Below are positions 25,125-34,163 of a DNA stretch of 64,000 nucleotides, in pieces (the stretch's first letter is position 1; each line of letters begins with the position of its first letter). The notes under the pieces are model-generated. The model was not told the origin of the DNA, did no database searches, and saw nothing but the letters and a program-made list of their open reading frames with translations. A program made the position numbers and the translations under genes. Origin of the DNA: Gammaproteobacteria bacterium. GTDB lineage: Bacteria; Pseudomonadota; Gammaproteobacteria; Xanthomonadales; SZUA-36. The stretch covers positions 1 through 64,000 of the forward strand of contig JAUIBE010000010.1 in assembly GCA_030428105.1 (NCBI GenBank), read 5' to 3'.

Positions 25125-27779
25125 ATGCGAAAGCTTGCAATTGTAATTCTCGGTTTGGCTGCTGTTTGCGTGACCGCTGACGAGCTTGAGGCGGCCACCA
25201 TCAACATGGGGCCCAATGGTTGCTCCCTGGCAGATGCCATTCGTAGCGCCAACACGGACAGCGCAGTGGGAAACTGCAGCGCTGGCTCCGGAACAGATAC
25301 GATCGTTGCACCGGACGGCTGGGTAGTGCCGATCACCTCCACTCTGCCGACCATCAACTCCAACCTGACCATCCAGAGCGAAACCAGCAACGGCATTTTC
25401 ACGATCTCCGGTGATATCGCGCACAAGATCATGCGCATCAATGGCGCATCGACCCATGTCGTTTTGCGACGAGTGGCGCTGGTCGACGGTCGGGTGAGTT
25501 CTGCTGCGGGCACTGCAGGTGCAGCCCTGGACATCAGCCAGGCCACCGTCAGCATCATCGATTCGGAAATTTCAGGCAATAAAGTTACGGACAATACCGG
25601 CTCGGCCATTCATATCGACAATGGCGAGCTGAATATCACGTCCAGCGAAGTCTTTGGCAATTCCATGCGGGTTACCGGCAACTTCAACCCTGAGCGCACG
25701 GCCATTTATGCCAACAACTCGGAGGTCAATGTCACCGATTCCGAGTTCTACGCCAACGTCGGCGCCGAGCCCGACCTGGTTTCCTCAACCATCTACATGA
25801 ATGGCGGCGAGCTCAATTTTACGAACAGCCTCATCAACGAGTTTCGCTATGGTCTGCGTGGTGAGCAAGCGATCGTGAATATCGTCAACTCGACCTTCGA
25901 TAAAACCGATGGGCCCAATTATCCGGATCACGACCTGATTTTCTTCACCGACAACTCATTCGTGTCGCTGGTGCACGTGACCGACAAGGAGCGTACCGTA
26001 CTCGAAGACTCCAGCCTGTCCGCCATCAACAGCATCTTCACGGATTGTGATTTCACCAACGTCGTGGTGACCTTTGATACCGGCAACTACAATCGATACA
26101 GCAATTGCCGCGGCAGCGCTGACGGTGACGGCAACCTGCTGCCATTGGCCGAAAACGGTGGGCCAACCCGCACCAACGCTATCAGCTATCCGTCCAGCAT
26201 GATCGACTTCGCCGACCAGGCTTTCTGTGAGCCCTTCGACCAGCGCGGCGAACCGCGTCTTGCCGACTGCGATGTGGGCGCTTTCGAAGAAACCGGTACT
26301 GCCAACGTATCGGTTGGCCTGTCGCTGACGCCTGGCGCGCCTTATGTCAATGACCAGCCGGTGTCACTTCGCATTCAGGTTGCAAACAGTGGTCCGAACC
26401 TGGCCACCGATTTGGAAGTGGATCTTGACCTCGACAATATTTTTATCGACCAGGTGAACTCAACGGACTGCCCCGGCCTGCCATGCACGCTTGCCAGTCT
26501 GCAGCCGGGGCAGCTGGTCTCCATATATGTTGATCTGCACATGGGCACTGAATTCAGTGGGCCTTTCGGGATTGACGCGTCCGTAATCTCTACTGCGTCA
26601 TCAACCCACCAGGATCCGGACGAGGGTGATCCGGGAGGCACCAATTTCGCGAGTATTGATGGCGCCATTCAGAGCGGCGCGGACCTGGGCGTTACTCTTG
26701 AACTGATCAACGATCCGCCGTTTGTGAATGGCCAGGTCATCAAGTACGCGGCCACGGTCAGAAACCATGGTCCCGACCGCGCCACCGGTATCGAGCTTGA
26801 GTTTGATGGAGACAATCTGGCTTTCCTGGGTTTTACGGATTGCCCTTCCAGCGTCGGCCAGACCTGTAGCCTGAGCCCTTTGAACGATGGTTCGGAGCAC
26901 ACCGTCACGGTAGACACCCAGTTGACCGGCACCCAGTTTGATGCCAGCGCAGAAGTTTCAAGCAGCGTGGTGGATATCAACCTGGCGAACAATGTCGACA
27001 ACCAGAACAACGGCGGTGGGGTCGAAGAGACAGAACTCGAGGTGGGTATTCGACTGCTTACCCCACCTCCTTATTACAGTAACCAGTACCTGCAATTCGA
27101 GATAGAACTCACGAGCAATTTCGGTGACGCCACTCACATTCAGCTCGACACGGACCTGCCTGGTGGGTATCCAATCGGCGTACAAGGGTGCAGTGGTTCC
27201 CCCTGCGTACTGCCGTATAACATTCAGCAGAACCAATCGGTGACCTTGCTGGCCGACTGGTTTGCCCCGGTACGTGATCCCGACGGTCCATCAGACTGGA
27301 CTTACACGGTGACTGCCACGCCGGGCCAAACTGATATCGAACCGAACAACAATACACAGCAAACCAGCGAGCGATATGACTTCGCTGCAGATATGGTAGC
27401 GAGCCTGGAGCTGATTTCGACACCGCCGTTCATGGAGGGTGAAGAGATCGAATACCGGCTGCGCGTTGTAAATGGCGGGCTCAACCATGCCACTTCCATT
27501 GACATAGCAACATTGCCGGAAAACCTGACACTGGAGTTCGCCAACGGCCAGCGCTGCGCCACCGTCCCGTGCCAGATTACGCAACTCGATCGCTTCAACG
27601 ATGAAATCATCACCTTGATTTATCGTATCAACTCGCCCGGTCCGTTTGACCTGGCCGCCAGTGCTTACGCGGCAGAGTTTGACCCGGAGCCGGAAAACAA
27701 TGTCGACGATACTGGCAACAACGGCGTGGCGGAGGCCGCGCCCAGCACTGATACGATTCATAGGTCGGGTTTCGAGTGA
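25125..27779 (+). CDS. Secreted CSLREA/beta-helix protein with DUF11-like modules and GFE tail
   Basis: The ATG at 25125, with GGTGGAG upstream, is preferred to the GTG at 25113. The signal peptide is MRKLAIVILGLAAVCVTA. The opening CSLADAIRSANTD (about 33-45) is the CSLREA-type start found before beta-helix repeats. A right-handed helix spans about 60-270 (many short NSEVNVTDSEFYANV-like turns). Four DUF11-like beta-sandwiches follow (each with ..PPFVNGQVI.. and an LATDLE-type signature). The protein ends IHRSGFE, close to the terminal IFxxGFE tag seen at 43302. Its stop overlaps the next gene's GTG (GTGA). Confidence 0.85.
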   Translation: MRKLAIVILGLAAVCVTADELEAATINMGPNGCSLADAIRSANTDSAVGNCSAGSGTDTIVAPDGWVVPITSTLPTINSNLTIQSETSNGIFTISGDIAHKIMRINGASTHVVLRRVALVDGRVSSAAGTAGAALDISQATVSIIDSEISGNKVTDNTGSAIHIDNGELNITSSEVFGNSMRVTGNFNPERTAIYANNSEVNVTDSEFYANVGAEPDLVSSTIYMNGGELNFTNSLINEFRYGLRGEQAIVNIVNSTFDKTDGPNYPDHDLIFFTDNSFVSLVHVTDKERTVLEDSSLSAINSIFTDCDFTNVVVTFDTGNYNRYSNCRGSADGDGNLLPLAENGGPTRTNAISYPSSMIDFADQAFCEPFDQRGEPRLADCDVGAFEETGTANVSVGLSLTPGAPYVNDQPVSLRIQVANSGPNLATDLEVDLDLDNIFIDQVNSTDCPGLPCTLASLQPGQLVSIYVDLHMGTEFSGPFGIDASVISTASSTHQDPDEGDPGGTNFASIDGAIQSGADLGVTLELINDPPFVNGQVIKYAATVRNHGPDRATGIELEFDGDNLAFLGFTDCPSSVGQTCSLSPLNDGSEHTVTVDTQLTGTQFDASAEVSSSVVDINLANNVDNQNNGGGVEETELEVGIRLLTPPPYYSNQYLQFEIELTSNFGDATHIQLDTDLPGGYPIGVQGCSGSPCVLPYNIQQNQSVTLLADWFAPVRDPDGPSDWTYTVTATPGQTDIEPNNNTQQTSERYDFAADMVASLELISTPPFMEGEEIEYRLRVVNGGLNHATSIDIATLPENLTLEFANGQRCATVPCQITQLDRFNDEIITLIYRINSPGPFDLAASAYAAEFDPEPENNVDDTGNNGVAEAAPSTDTIHRSGFE

Positions 27780-28300
27780 GCGCGGGCGCAGACAAGTCAT
27801 CAAGCCTGGGTCGGTTGATGCCAATCGTCATGTTGCTGGCATTGGTTTCGTGCCTTCCGTTGCCCGCGGCTGCCGAAGAGACCACCTACTTGCTGTTTCG
27901 CCATGCTGAAAAGTCCGACCAGGGCGACGATCCGGTTTTGAGTGAACAGGGCAGGCAAAGGGCGCTTGCCCTGGCCGCCAGCTTGCAGCAGGCCGGCGTT
28001 ACCAGGATCTTTTCATCGGACTACAACAGAACCCGTGAAACGGTGGCGCCAGCATCACAGCTCATGGGAATAGAAATAGAACTCTACGACCCTGCGGACC
28101 TGGAAGGCTTTGCCAATGCGTTAAGGGGTATGTCCGGAGTCATTGCGATCTGCGGGCATTCGAACACAACGCCTGAGCTGGCGAGCCTGCTGTCAGGTGA
28201 GGCTACCGAGCCGATGCCGGAATCGGAGTATGGAAGGGTTTACACAGTGGTCGTGAAAGATAGCGGGGGAACCACCGTTAGAGCCACCCAGGGGGGCTAG
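27776..28300 (+). CDS. Exported histidine phosphatase (SixA/PGM-like)
   Basis: A 174-residue member of the histidine phosphatase superfamily. RHAEK (R42-H43) gives the phospho-accepting His and GHSNTTPE (H128) the second catalytic His. The N-terminus is a signal peptide; LVSC within it could be a lipobox, but cleavage at PAAA is also possible. The start GTG overlaps the upstream gene's stop, so it is coupled to the secreted beta-helix protein. It converges on a regulator whose periplasmic domain is of the same superfamily, with 17 bases between the stops. Confidence 0.88.
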   Translation: MSAGADKSSSLGRLMPIVMLLALVSCLPLPAAAEETTYLLFRHAEKSDQGDDPVLSEQGRQRALALAASLQQAGVTRIFSSDYNRTRETVAPASQLMGIEIELYDPADLEGFANALRGMSGVIAICGHSNTTPELASLLSGEATEPMPESEYGRVYTVVVKDSGGTTVRATQGG

Positions 28301-28317
28301 GGGTTCCGCGTACGAGC

Positions 28318-29289
28318 CTACCTGGCGGTCGGCTCAGCGGAAGGGGTGGGTGGCTCGATATGCAGTTGGGTCGAACTGGTGTCGCCTTCTTCGCCGATGG
28401 TGATGACGAACAACTGGTCGTAATCGAGGTGGCTCATCGGCGGGTAGCGGATCTCGCCGATCAGGCGATTGATCATGTCGGGGATGGTGTTGCTGTGGCC
28501 AATGATCAGCACCCGTTGCCCTCGAATCGTGTTGAGGAACTTCAGCACATCGAAAGACAGGGGGTAATACAGTTCGAGCTCATGGCCGCTGTCGCTGGCG
28601 ACGATATTGGCCGTTTCGATGTTACGCACGAAATCAGTGGTAAAGACCCGGTCGAATTCGACGTGTTGCAACACGGTCTTCCAGTAATTCGCCCGGGCAA
28701 TGCCTTTGTCCGAAAGTGCGGGGTCCTCGGCATCCTCATCGGTTTTTTCCGTGTGGCGCAGGATATAGATCTGGGTGACCCGGGATTCGGGAGCGGGTTT
28801 GATATCGGCTTCGGTAAGCCCGCTCAGGCTGACCGTTTCCAGGCCATCGGAGCGCTGCAAAAAGTTGAAGGCCAGGCTCAACAGCAGCGCCAGGGCCAAT
28901 GCGGCAAGAAGCCAGGATGGGCTCTGTCGGCGCGTTGGCCCCGCTGCGATGATCTCGGATTCTGACTGTGTAGCGGGTTCGGGCGGCTCGAATCGGTAGC
29001 CCAGCTTTGGCACGGTGGCAATCAGCTCATCGCTGACGCCGGATTTTTTGAAGACCTTTCGCAGGCGCGCAACGGCCGAAGTGACCACCTCGGGTGCGCT
29101 CGGCTTGCCCTTCCACACCTCATCCATAAAGGCGTCAACCGTCACCACCTGGCCAGCGTTTTCGACCAGCAGGCGCAAGGCCTCCAACGCCTTGGCGTCT
29201 ATCTTGACCGGCACGCCATTGGATAAGAAAACGTGCTCAGCAAAATCGATCGAGATATGTCTGATTTTGAATCTGTCTCCAGATTTCAC
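28318..29289 (-). CDS. Membrane winged-helix regulator with periplasmic histidine-phosphatase domain
   Basis: A one-component regulator. The N-terminal OmpR/CadC-type winged helix spans about 8-101 (KALEALRLLVENAGQVVT, TSAVARLRKVF, IATVPKLGYRF). One membrane helix follows (SWLLAALALALLLSLAFNFL, 126-145), then a periplasmic histidine phosphatase domain (165-300) with RHTEKTD (H179) and GHSNTIPD (H265). CadC/ToxR relatives have other sensor domains; a phosphatase fold here is unusual. The start is GTG, overlapping the S9 peptidase stop. Both catalytic His are kept, so the domain may be active or may bind a phosphorylated ligand. Confidence 0.92.
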   Translation of the reverse strand: MKSGDRFKIRHISIDFAEHVFLSNGVPVKIDAKALEALRLLVENAGQVVTVDAFMDEVWKGKPSAPEVVTSAVARLRKVFKKSGVSDELIATVPKLGYRFEPPEPATQSESEIIAAGPTRRQSPSWLLAALALALLLSLAFNFLQRSDGLETVSLSGLTEADIKPAPESRVTQIYILRHTEKTDEDAEDPALSDKGIARANYWKTVLQHVEFDRVFTTDFVRNIETANIVASDSGHELELYYPLSFDVLKFLNTIRGQRVLIIGHSNTIPDMINRLIGEIRYPPMSHLDYDQLFVITIGEEGDTSSTQLHIEPPTPSAEPTAR

Positions 29290-31217
29290 AGGTACTCCTC
29301 AAACCAACGAACGATCTCCACGTCGGACGTGACGCGGTTTTCGGTCTTGCGCCAGCCGTGGCCCTCGTCGGGGAACAATACGTACTTCACCGGCACATCG
29401 CGCTGCTCCAGGCTTTCCACCACCTGCTCCGCTTCAACCACCGGCACGTTGGTGTCGTTGGCGCCGTGCAGGACGATGGTAGGGGCGATGACGCGGTCGA
29501 CCTTGTGGATTGGCGACAACTGTTCGAGCAGCTCCTTGTCCTTCACCGGGTCGCCATATTCGACGGTGGAGATTGCTGCCATCCAGGGCTCAGTCTGGGC
29601 GAAGAATGTTTCAAAATTGACCACGCCGTAAAGGTTTGCGCCGGCTGCGAACAGTTCCGGGTAAGTTGTGAGACCAGCCATGACCATGTAACCACCGTAT
29701 GAGCCGCCCATAATGCCGATGCGGCCGGCCTCCGCCAGTCCCGCGCCGGTAACGTATTTCACCGTCGACTCAATGTCTTTCACGCCGTCGAAGCGCAGGG
29801 CGCCGTTATCCAGGTTGACGAAGGTTTTACCGAAGCCGGAAGAGCCCCGGACATTGGGCGCAAAGACGCTGATCCCGCGCGCGGCCAGTGCCTGGTAAAT
29901 GGAGCGAAATCCGGGGCGCTCCTGGCCCTCCGGGCCGCCATGAAAACTAAGCACCATGGCCCCGGCGCCGTTAGCGCCCGCTGCCCGATACAACCAGCCG
30001 CTCAGTTCCAGCCCGTCGTGGGCCTTGTAGGTATGTAATTCGGGGCGTACCAGCGATGTCAGGTCGACGCCTTCATGGGGGCTGGCGGAAATCTGGTTGA
30101 GCGCGCCGGTGCCCACATCAAGAAACCAGACGTTGGTGGGTGTTGCAGAGCCAGACAGGGTTAATGCCAGTGCCGAGCCGTCGGGTGAGGCTTCCATGCC
30201 GCCGGCAATTTCCGCGGGCAAAACCGCGCCTGCCGAAATTTCGCCGCTGGCCAGGTCCAGGTATTGCAACTCGCTGCGTCCCGCGGCATTCCACATGAGG
30301 GCGACCTGGTCTTCGGCCAGCAACTCGAAGCCAGCCAATTCAGCGTTTTCGCGACCTGCAATGTAGTTCAGCGGCCCGGGCGCCCCATCAGGGCCAATTT
30401 CGATTCGCGCCAAAGCGATCATTTCGCGATCGATGTTGGTAGAGATCAATACGCTGTCTTCGTCGATAAACTCGGCCTGGTTGGCCACCGCCACGCCGAC
30501 GTGTGGCGTCAACAGGTGTTCGGCGCCGGACGAAAGGTCCAGCAGGTACATATCGGTGTTGCCGCGTGACCGCATGCGCCACGCGATGGCGCGGCTCGAG
30601 TCGGGCGATAGCGTACAGGTGCCGATGCCGTCGTTGACCGCAATTTGGCTGGACTCGCCCGATTGCGTGTCATAAAGCCAGCAATCCATGCCGCCGGTGC
30701 CGGCCACGTTGGACGAGTAGGAAAGGTAGCGGCCATCTTTGCTCCATTCGTTCAGCCAATTGTTGACCTCTCCGCCCGCGGTAATCATCAGCGGCTCTTC
30801 CCTGGTGACCGACGCCAAGTAAATCTGGGTGTTAAGGCCGCCACCCGGTGCGATGGACACTGCGTACTCATCACCCGCCGGTGACAACAACACGCCGCCT
30901 ACCTGGTCCGGAAAGTCCGTGATCTGTTCAAGCCCGCTGCCGTCGGCATTGCCTGCCCACACCTGCGGCACGCCGCTTGCGCTGGAAATAAATGCCAGGC
31001 GATCGCCCTGCGGTGACCAGGAAGGCCCGAAGGAATAGCCGATGGCAGCCATGCGGCTGACCATGGTTTCAAGATTATCTTCGGCGGCCGAAACCTCGGT
31101 TACAGGCGTTTCAGCCTCCGCCTGTTCGGAAGCGGGCGGCGAAGAGGGGGAACAGGCAGTCAACGCGGCTGCGAAAGCCAGGGGGCAGAGCAAAGTACCG
31201 GTAAATTTGTGGTTCAT
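29286..31217 (-). CDS. S9 prolyl-oligopeptidase-family lipoprotein peptidase
   Basis: The ATG at 31217 gives a lipoprotein signal (CPLAFAAALTAC, lipid Cys about 22), so it should be anchored in the cell envelope. A seven-bladed propeller occupies the first ~400 residues (GDRLAFISSASG, AGDEYAVSIAPGG). The alpha/beta-hydrolase domain carries Ser in GGSYGGYM (about 505), Asp in HGANDTNVPV (about 587) and His in DEGHGW (about 617). It probably cleaves short peptides in the periplasm. It is coupled by GTGA to the downstream regulator. The open frame extends to 31319, but that extension lacks a signal peptide at its start. Confidence 0.93.
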   Translation of the reverse strand: MNHKFTGTLLCPLAFAAALTACSPSSPPASEQAEAETPVTEVSAAEDNLETMVSRMAAIGYSFGPSWSPQGDRLAFISSASGVPQVWAGNADGSGLEQITDFPDQVGGVLLSPAGDEYAVSIAPGGGLNTQIYLASVTREEPLMITAGGEVNNWLNEWSKDGRYLSYSSNVAGTGGMDCWLYDTQSGESSQIAVNDGIGTCTLSPDSSRAIAWRMRSRGNTDMYLLDLSSGAEHLLTPHVGVAVANQAEFIDEDSVLISTNIDREMIALARIEIGPDGAPGPLNYIAGRENAELAGFELLAEDQVALMWNAAGRSELQYLDLASGEISAGAVLPAEIAGGMEASPDGSALALTLSGSATPTNVWFLDVGTGALNQISASPHEGVDLTSLVRPELHTYKAHDGLELSGWLYRAAGANGAGAMVLSFHGGPEGQERPGFRSIYQALAARGISVFAPNVRGSSGFGKTFVNLDNGALRFDGVKDIESTVKYVTGAGLAEAGRIGIMGGSYGGYMVMAGLTTYPELFAAGANLYGVVNFETFFAQTEPWMAAISTVEYGDPVKDKELLEQLSPIHKVDRVIAPTIVLHGANDTNVPVVEAEQVVESLEQRDVPVKYVLFPDEGHGWRKTENRVTSDVEIVRWFEEYL

Positions 31218-31286
31218 CTTGGGACGCCGTGTGTGATTAGGAGACGGGAGAACATGATACGCGACTGATTTCCGGAGTTCTGTCCT

Positions 31287-31298
31287 CTGAAATTTCAG
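31287..31298. promoter_or_regulatory. CTGAAATTTCAG palindrome upstream of the S9 peptidase operon
   Basis: A perfect 12-base palindrome 70 bases before the peptidase ATG. Its right half (AATTTCAGC) recurs at 25048-25056, before the convergent secreted-protein operon. A short palindrome like this can arise by chance. Confidence 0.4.
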
Positions 31299-31305
31299 CC
31301 GAATT

Positions 31306-33171
31306 TTACGGGCTGGCAAGCGCCTGCACCTGCTGCTGATACTCCTGCCGCATCTGCGCCTGGACCTGCTCGAACTCCTGCTGCAACGCCAGGCGTTCGG
31401 CGGGATCGCTCGTTGCCGTGATTCGCGCCTGGTAGTCTTTCGAAACAGCGCCTAGCCGTGCTGCATGTGCCTGGGCCATTTCCTGCAGCTTTGCGAGATT
31501 GGCTTGCAAGTCCTGGTAAGCCTGCTGCGGGTCGACAGGCGTGCCCTGCGCCGCCGGCGTTGCCGCAGACTGGCCCGATGCTATTGCCTGGTTCGAGGGG
31601 CTTACGCCCTGGTTGCCCGGTGTGCGCGCAGCGATATCCGCCTGGATTCTTGCCTGGCGCTCGGCGTGGGCTGCGGCCTGTTCCTGCTGTCGAAATGCCT
31701 GCACCTCTGCTTGCTCGGCCCGGCGGGCAGCTTGCACGGCCTGGGTGAATACCGGCGCTGATGGCCCGCTGGCCGGAAAGCTGTTTTGCGGTTCCTTGTC
31801 GGTGGTGTAGCGGCCGGTGATTGCCGGCTCTGAGCGGAAGTAGCGAACCATGTTGTCACGCGCGGTCAATATGCGCGGGTCGTCACAGTGATCGCGGACC
31901 GTGTTCTCGACCTGGGTGATGGTGCCGGTGAAAAAACCGAAACTGCGCGAAACGGTATCGAACGGGTCGCGCCCGCCTTGATTACCCTCGGCAACCTGGC
32001 GAATCATCCGGCCCACGGCCCACGGCTTCCAGCTTTGAAATACCTGGTCGAACACGGACGCCAGCTCGCGTTCGATCCAGATGTCCCTGACCGGGCCGAA
32101 ATCCTCGTCAATGAGGCTGCCGTGTTCGTCGTACTTGCGCTCAACGATCTGCGTCTGGCGCAGAACCGGGTCGGCGATGAACGCGCGGCAGTGGTCGGAG
32201 TAAGCGCCGAACCAGGCTTCGGTGTAGTAGCGTAGATAGGAGTCGTAGTTTGGCAGGATGTCGAAGCGCCCGGCTGCGAGCACTTCGACGACATCGTCGG
32301 CGTCCTGGATCGGGTTGTTGTAACGCTTGAGTTCGAACTGGCTGCCGTCAATCACCCAATCGTTATCGAATCGTGCTGTCAGGAAGCAATCGCCCTCTGC
32401 CGCGCAGACGTAATCCTCCGGAATTGGATTCAGCGCAAATTCGATCTGCTGCGTGGTGGGGCATTGTTCGCGGTAGGCCACCGCTGCGGATTGCGCCGTC
32501 ATGTGAAACGCCGGCATGTCGGGGAGTTCAGCCAGCGTGCGTTCGGTGTTGTTGGCGTAGCGTGGTTCCAGCAGCAAGCGCGGTTTTTCCTCGCAGCCGC
32601 CTTTGTAATAGACGCCGGCGACGCTAAACATGTCGCGCTGATTGATCTCGAAGACAAATTCGCTGTCATGTTCCGTGGCCACCAGGCCGTCCTGCAGGCG
32701 CCAGCCTTCGGATCGGACCGCCGTACCCTGGTAGCTGTAATCCTCGCGCGAGAAGCCGACATCGAAGTTGATTCGCATCACTTGTAGCTGCTCGCATTGC
32801 CCAGACAGCGCATCCTGCAGCACGGCCATGACATCGCCGATTGGCAGATCGCTGCCCGAACGGGAAACGAGGAAGTTGCTGAGGTCTACCTTGCGGCCAT
32901 CCGTCGCCGTGACGTTTACCTCAATAACCTCGGCGCAGACACCGCGGAATATTGCGTTGATACCGGTTTGCTGGTTGACGGCGTTCGCCCAGAAATCGCC
33001 GATTGGCGCATCGCGCGCGAAATTCTTCTCCATGCTCAAGTGGACATTGCCGACCTGGCTGCGGACGGTCTCATTAAGCTCCCACACTTTTGGCTGGGAG
33101 TGTGCGATGGCAGGGGCCGCCAGGACGCAAAGCGCCAGCGTGACGCGAGGAAGCAGGGTCGTCATAAGCAT
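31306..33171 (-). CDS. Secreted protein with C-terminal Gln/Ala-rich coiled coil, unknown function
   Basis: A 621-residue protein with a signal peptide (TLALCVLAAPAIAHS). The first ~430 residues are a mixed domain with several Cys (GVCAEV, GQCEQL, YKGGCEEK, CAAEGDC) and no family that I recognise. From about 470 it is almost wholly Gln/Ala/Glu helix (FRQQEQAAAHAERQARIQAD), with a Pro/Gly/Ser linker near 520-550 and a second helix to the end. This suggests a stalk or coiled coil in the periplasm. It ends 88 bases before the S9 peptidase start. Confidence 0.75.
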   Translation of the reverse strand: MLMTTLLPRVTLALCVLAAPAIAHSQPKVWELNETVRSQVGNVHLSMEKNFARDAPIGDFWANAVNQQTGINAIFRGVCAEVIEVNVTATDGRKVDLSNFLVSRSGSDLPIGDVMAVLQDALSGQCEQLQVMRINFDVGFSREDYSYQGTAVRSEGWRLQDGLVATEHDSEFVFEINQRDMFSVAGVYYKGGCEEKPRLLLEPRYANNTERTLAELPDMPAFHMTAQSAAVAYREQCPTTQQIEFALNPIPEDYVCAAEGDCFLTARFDNDWVIDGSQFELKRYNNPIQDADDVVEVLAAGRFDILPNYDSYLRYYTEAWFGAYSDHCRAFIADPVLRQTQIVERKYDEHGSLIDEDFGPVRDIWIERELASVFDQVFQSWKPWAVGRMIRQVAEGNQGGRDPFDTVSRSFGFFTGTITQVENTVRDHCDDPRILTARDNMVRYFRSEPAITGRYTTDKEPQNSFPASGPSAPVFTQAVQAARRAEQAEVQAFRQQEQAAAHAERQARIQADIAARTPGNQGVSPSNQAIASGQSAATPAAQGTPVDPQQAYQDLQANLAKLQEMAQAHAARLGAVSKDYQARITATSDPAERLALQQEFEQVQAQMRQEYQQQVQALASP

Positions 33172-33183
33172 TCGTCTCGTTTT

Positions 33184-33241
33184 AATCGGGGGACAGTTTA
33201 CTCAATTGAAGTTACGTTCGAATGAGGAAACGCCCCCGATT
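33184..33241. repeat. REP family 2 inverted pair
   Basis: AATCGGGGGACAGTTTACTC (33184-33203) then AATTGAA, facing an arm ending CGCCCCCGATT at 33241. The left arm is canonical and the right arm has changes in the middle. It lies between two minus-strand genes. Confidence 0.9.
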
Positions 33242-33244
33242 TTC

Positions 33245-34000
33245 TTAGTGAATGCCGAGCCAGGTTGGAATTCTCAGCCAGGCTTCCGAGAGCTGGCGAT
33301 CGAGTTTCCGGTAGCCGGGTTCGAAACGTCCGACCAGGGCCCAGAATTGGCGGGAATGGTTCATGTGCCGGGCATGGCAGAGCTCATGGATCATCAGGTA
33401 GCGAACCAGGCCTGGGTCGACGAACAGCAGGCAGTAATTGAGGCTGATGGTGCCGCTGCTGGAGTGACTGCCCCAGCGGGTCTTCTGCCCGGCGACGCGT
33501 ATCCGGGAGTAGGGCAGCCCTGTTTCTTTCGAAAGTGCCTGCAGTTCCGGCTCGAAGTGTGACTTTGCGAGGCCGGCAAGCCAGCGCTTCAGCGCCGCGA
33601 CACACTGGGCCGCGTCATTGGTGGCGCCGCTGAGGATCACCATGCTTTCGCTTTGCCGGAAACGCACCCCTTCAGCCGTAGAAGCCGCGCGGTAATGCAC
33701 CGCGTAGTTGCGCCCGATGCTGGCCAGGTCGATGTCGGTGGGCAGCCTGAAAGGCTCCGGCGCGTGCTTCTCCGCAAAGGCCGCCTTTGTGCGCCGTATC
33801 CACTCGCGGTGTTTGTCGACGAAGGCCTGAACGGTGCTGGCGCGTGTCCGCCGTGGCACCACCACCTCGACCCGCCCCCGCGGATAGACCTTGATCGAAA
33901 GCCGTTTGGCACGACTGCTCTCGCGCACGGTGAAGTCCGAAGCCGAGCCGTGTTCCCGGGATTCTGCAAACAGTGGAGTTTGACGCCTGGCGGTTGTCAC
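33245..34000 (-). CDS. YgjP-type (DUF45) zinc metallopeptidase
   Basis: The 251-residue protein has the DUF45/YgjP layout: a basic N-terminal strand region (AKRLSIKVYPRGRVEVVVPR), a linker helix, GQKTRWGSHSSSGTISLNY, then the zinc motif HELCHARHMNHS with HELCH near 203. A Trp-rich end follows. The family is related to SprT/M48 peptidases; its substrate is unknown. The start is uncertain: GTG at 34000 or TTG at 34018, neither with a clear ribosome site. The promoter region is shared with the divergent dehydrogenase gene. Confidence 0.85.
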   Translation of the reverse strand: MTTARRQTPLFAESREHGSASDFTVRESSRAKRLSIKVYPRGRVEVVVPRRTRASTVQAFVDKHREWIRRTKAAFAEKHAPEPFRLPTDIDLASIGRNYAVHYRAASTAEGVRFRQSESMVILSGATNDAAQCVAALKRWLAGLAKSHFEPELQALSKETGLPYSRIRVAGQKTRWGSHSSSGTISLNYCLLFVDPGLVRYLMIHELCHARHMNHSRQFWALVGRFEPGYRKLDRQLSEAWLRIPTWLGIH

Positions 34001-34163
34001 CCGCTGATTGTGGCACAAGGAAATCTGGTCGCAATGTGCAATCAGTGGGTCAACCAGATTCCGGCTGGCGAGAATCGCGCGCGCGGGAGAGTTTTTTGCG
34101 CTGACCCTATTGCTCGCCCCGAACTACAATGACCACCTGGCCCCATTTATCGGAGTTCGCGCA

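Noticed and set aside
27776-28300. Lipoprotein assignment for the exported phosphatase
   Set aside because: LVSC fits a lipobox, but a normal signal cleavage at PAAA fits equally well, so I left it open.
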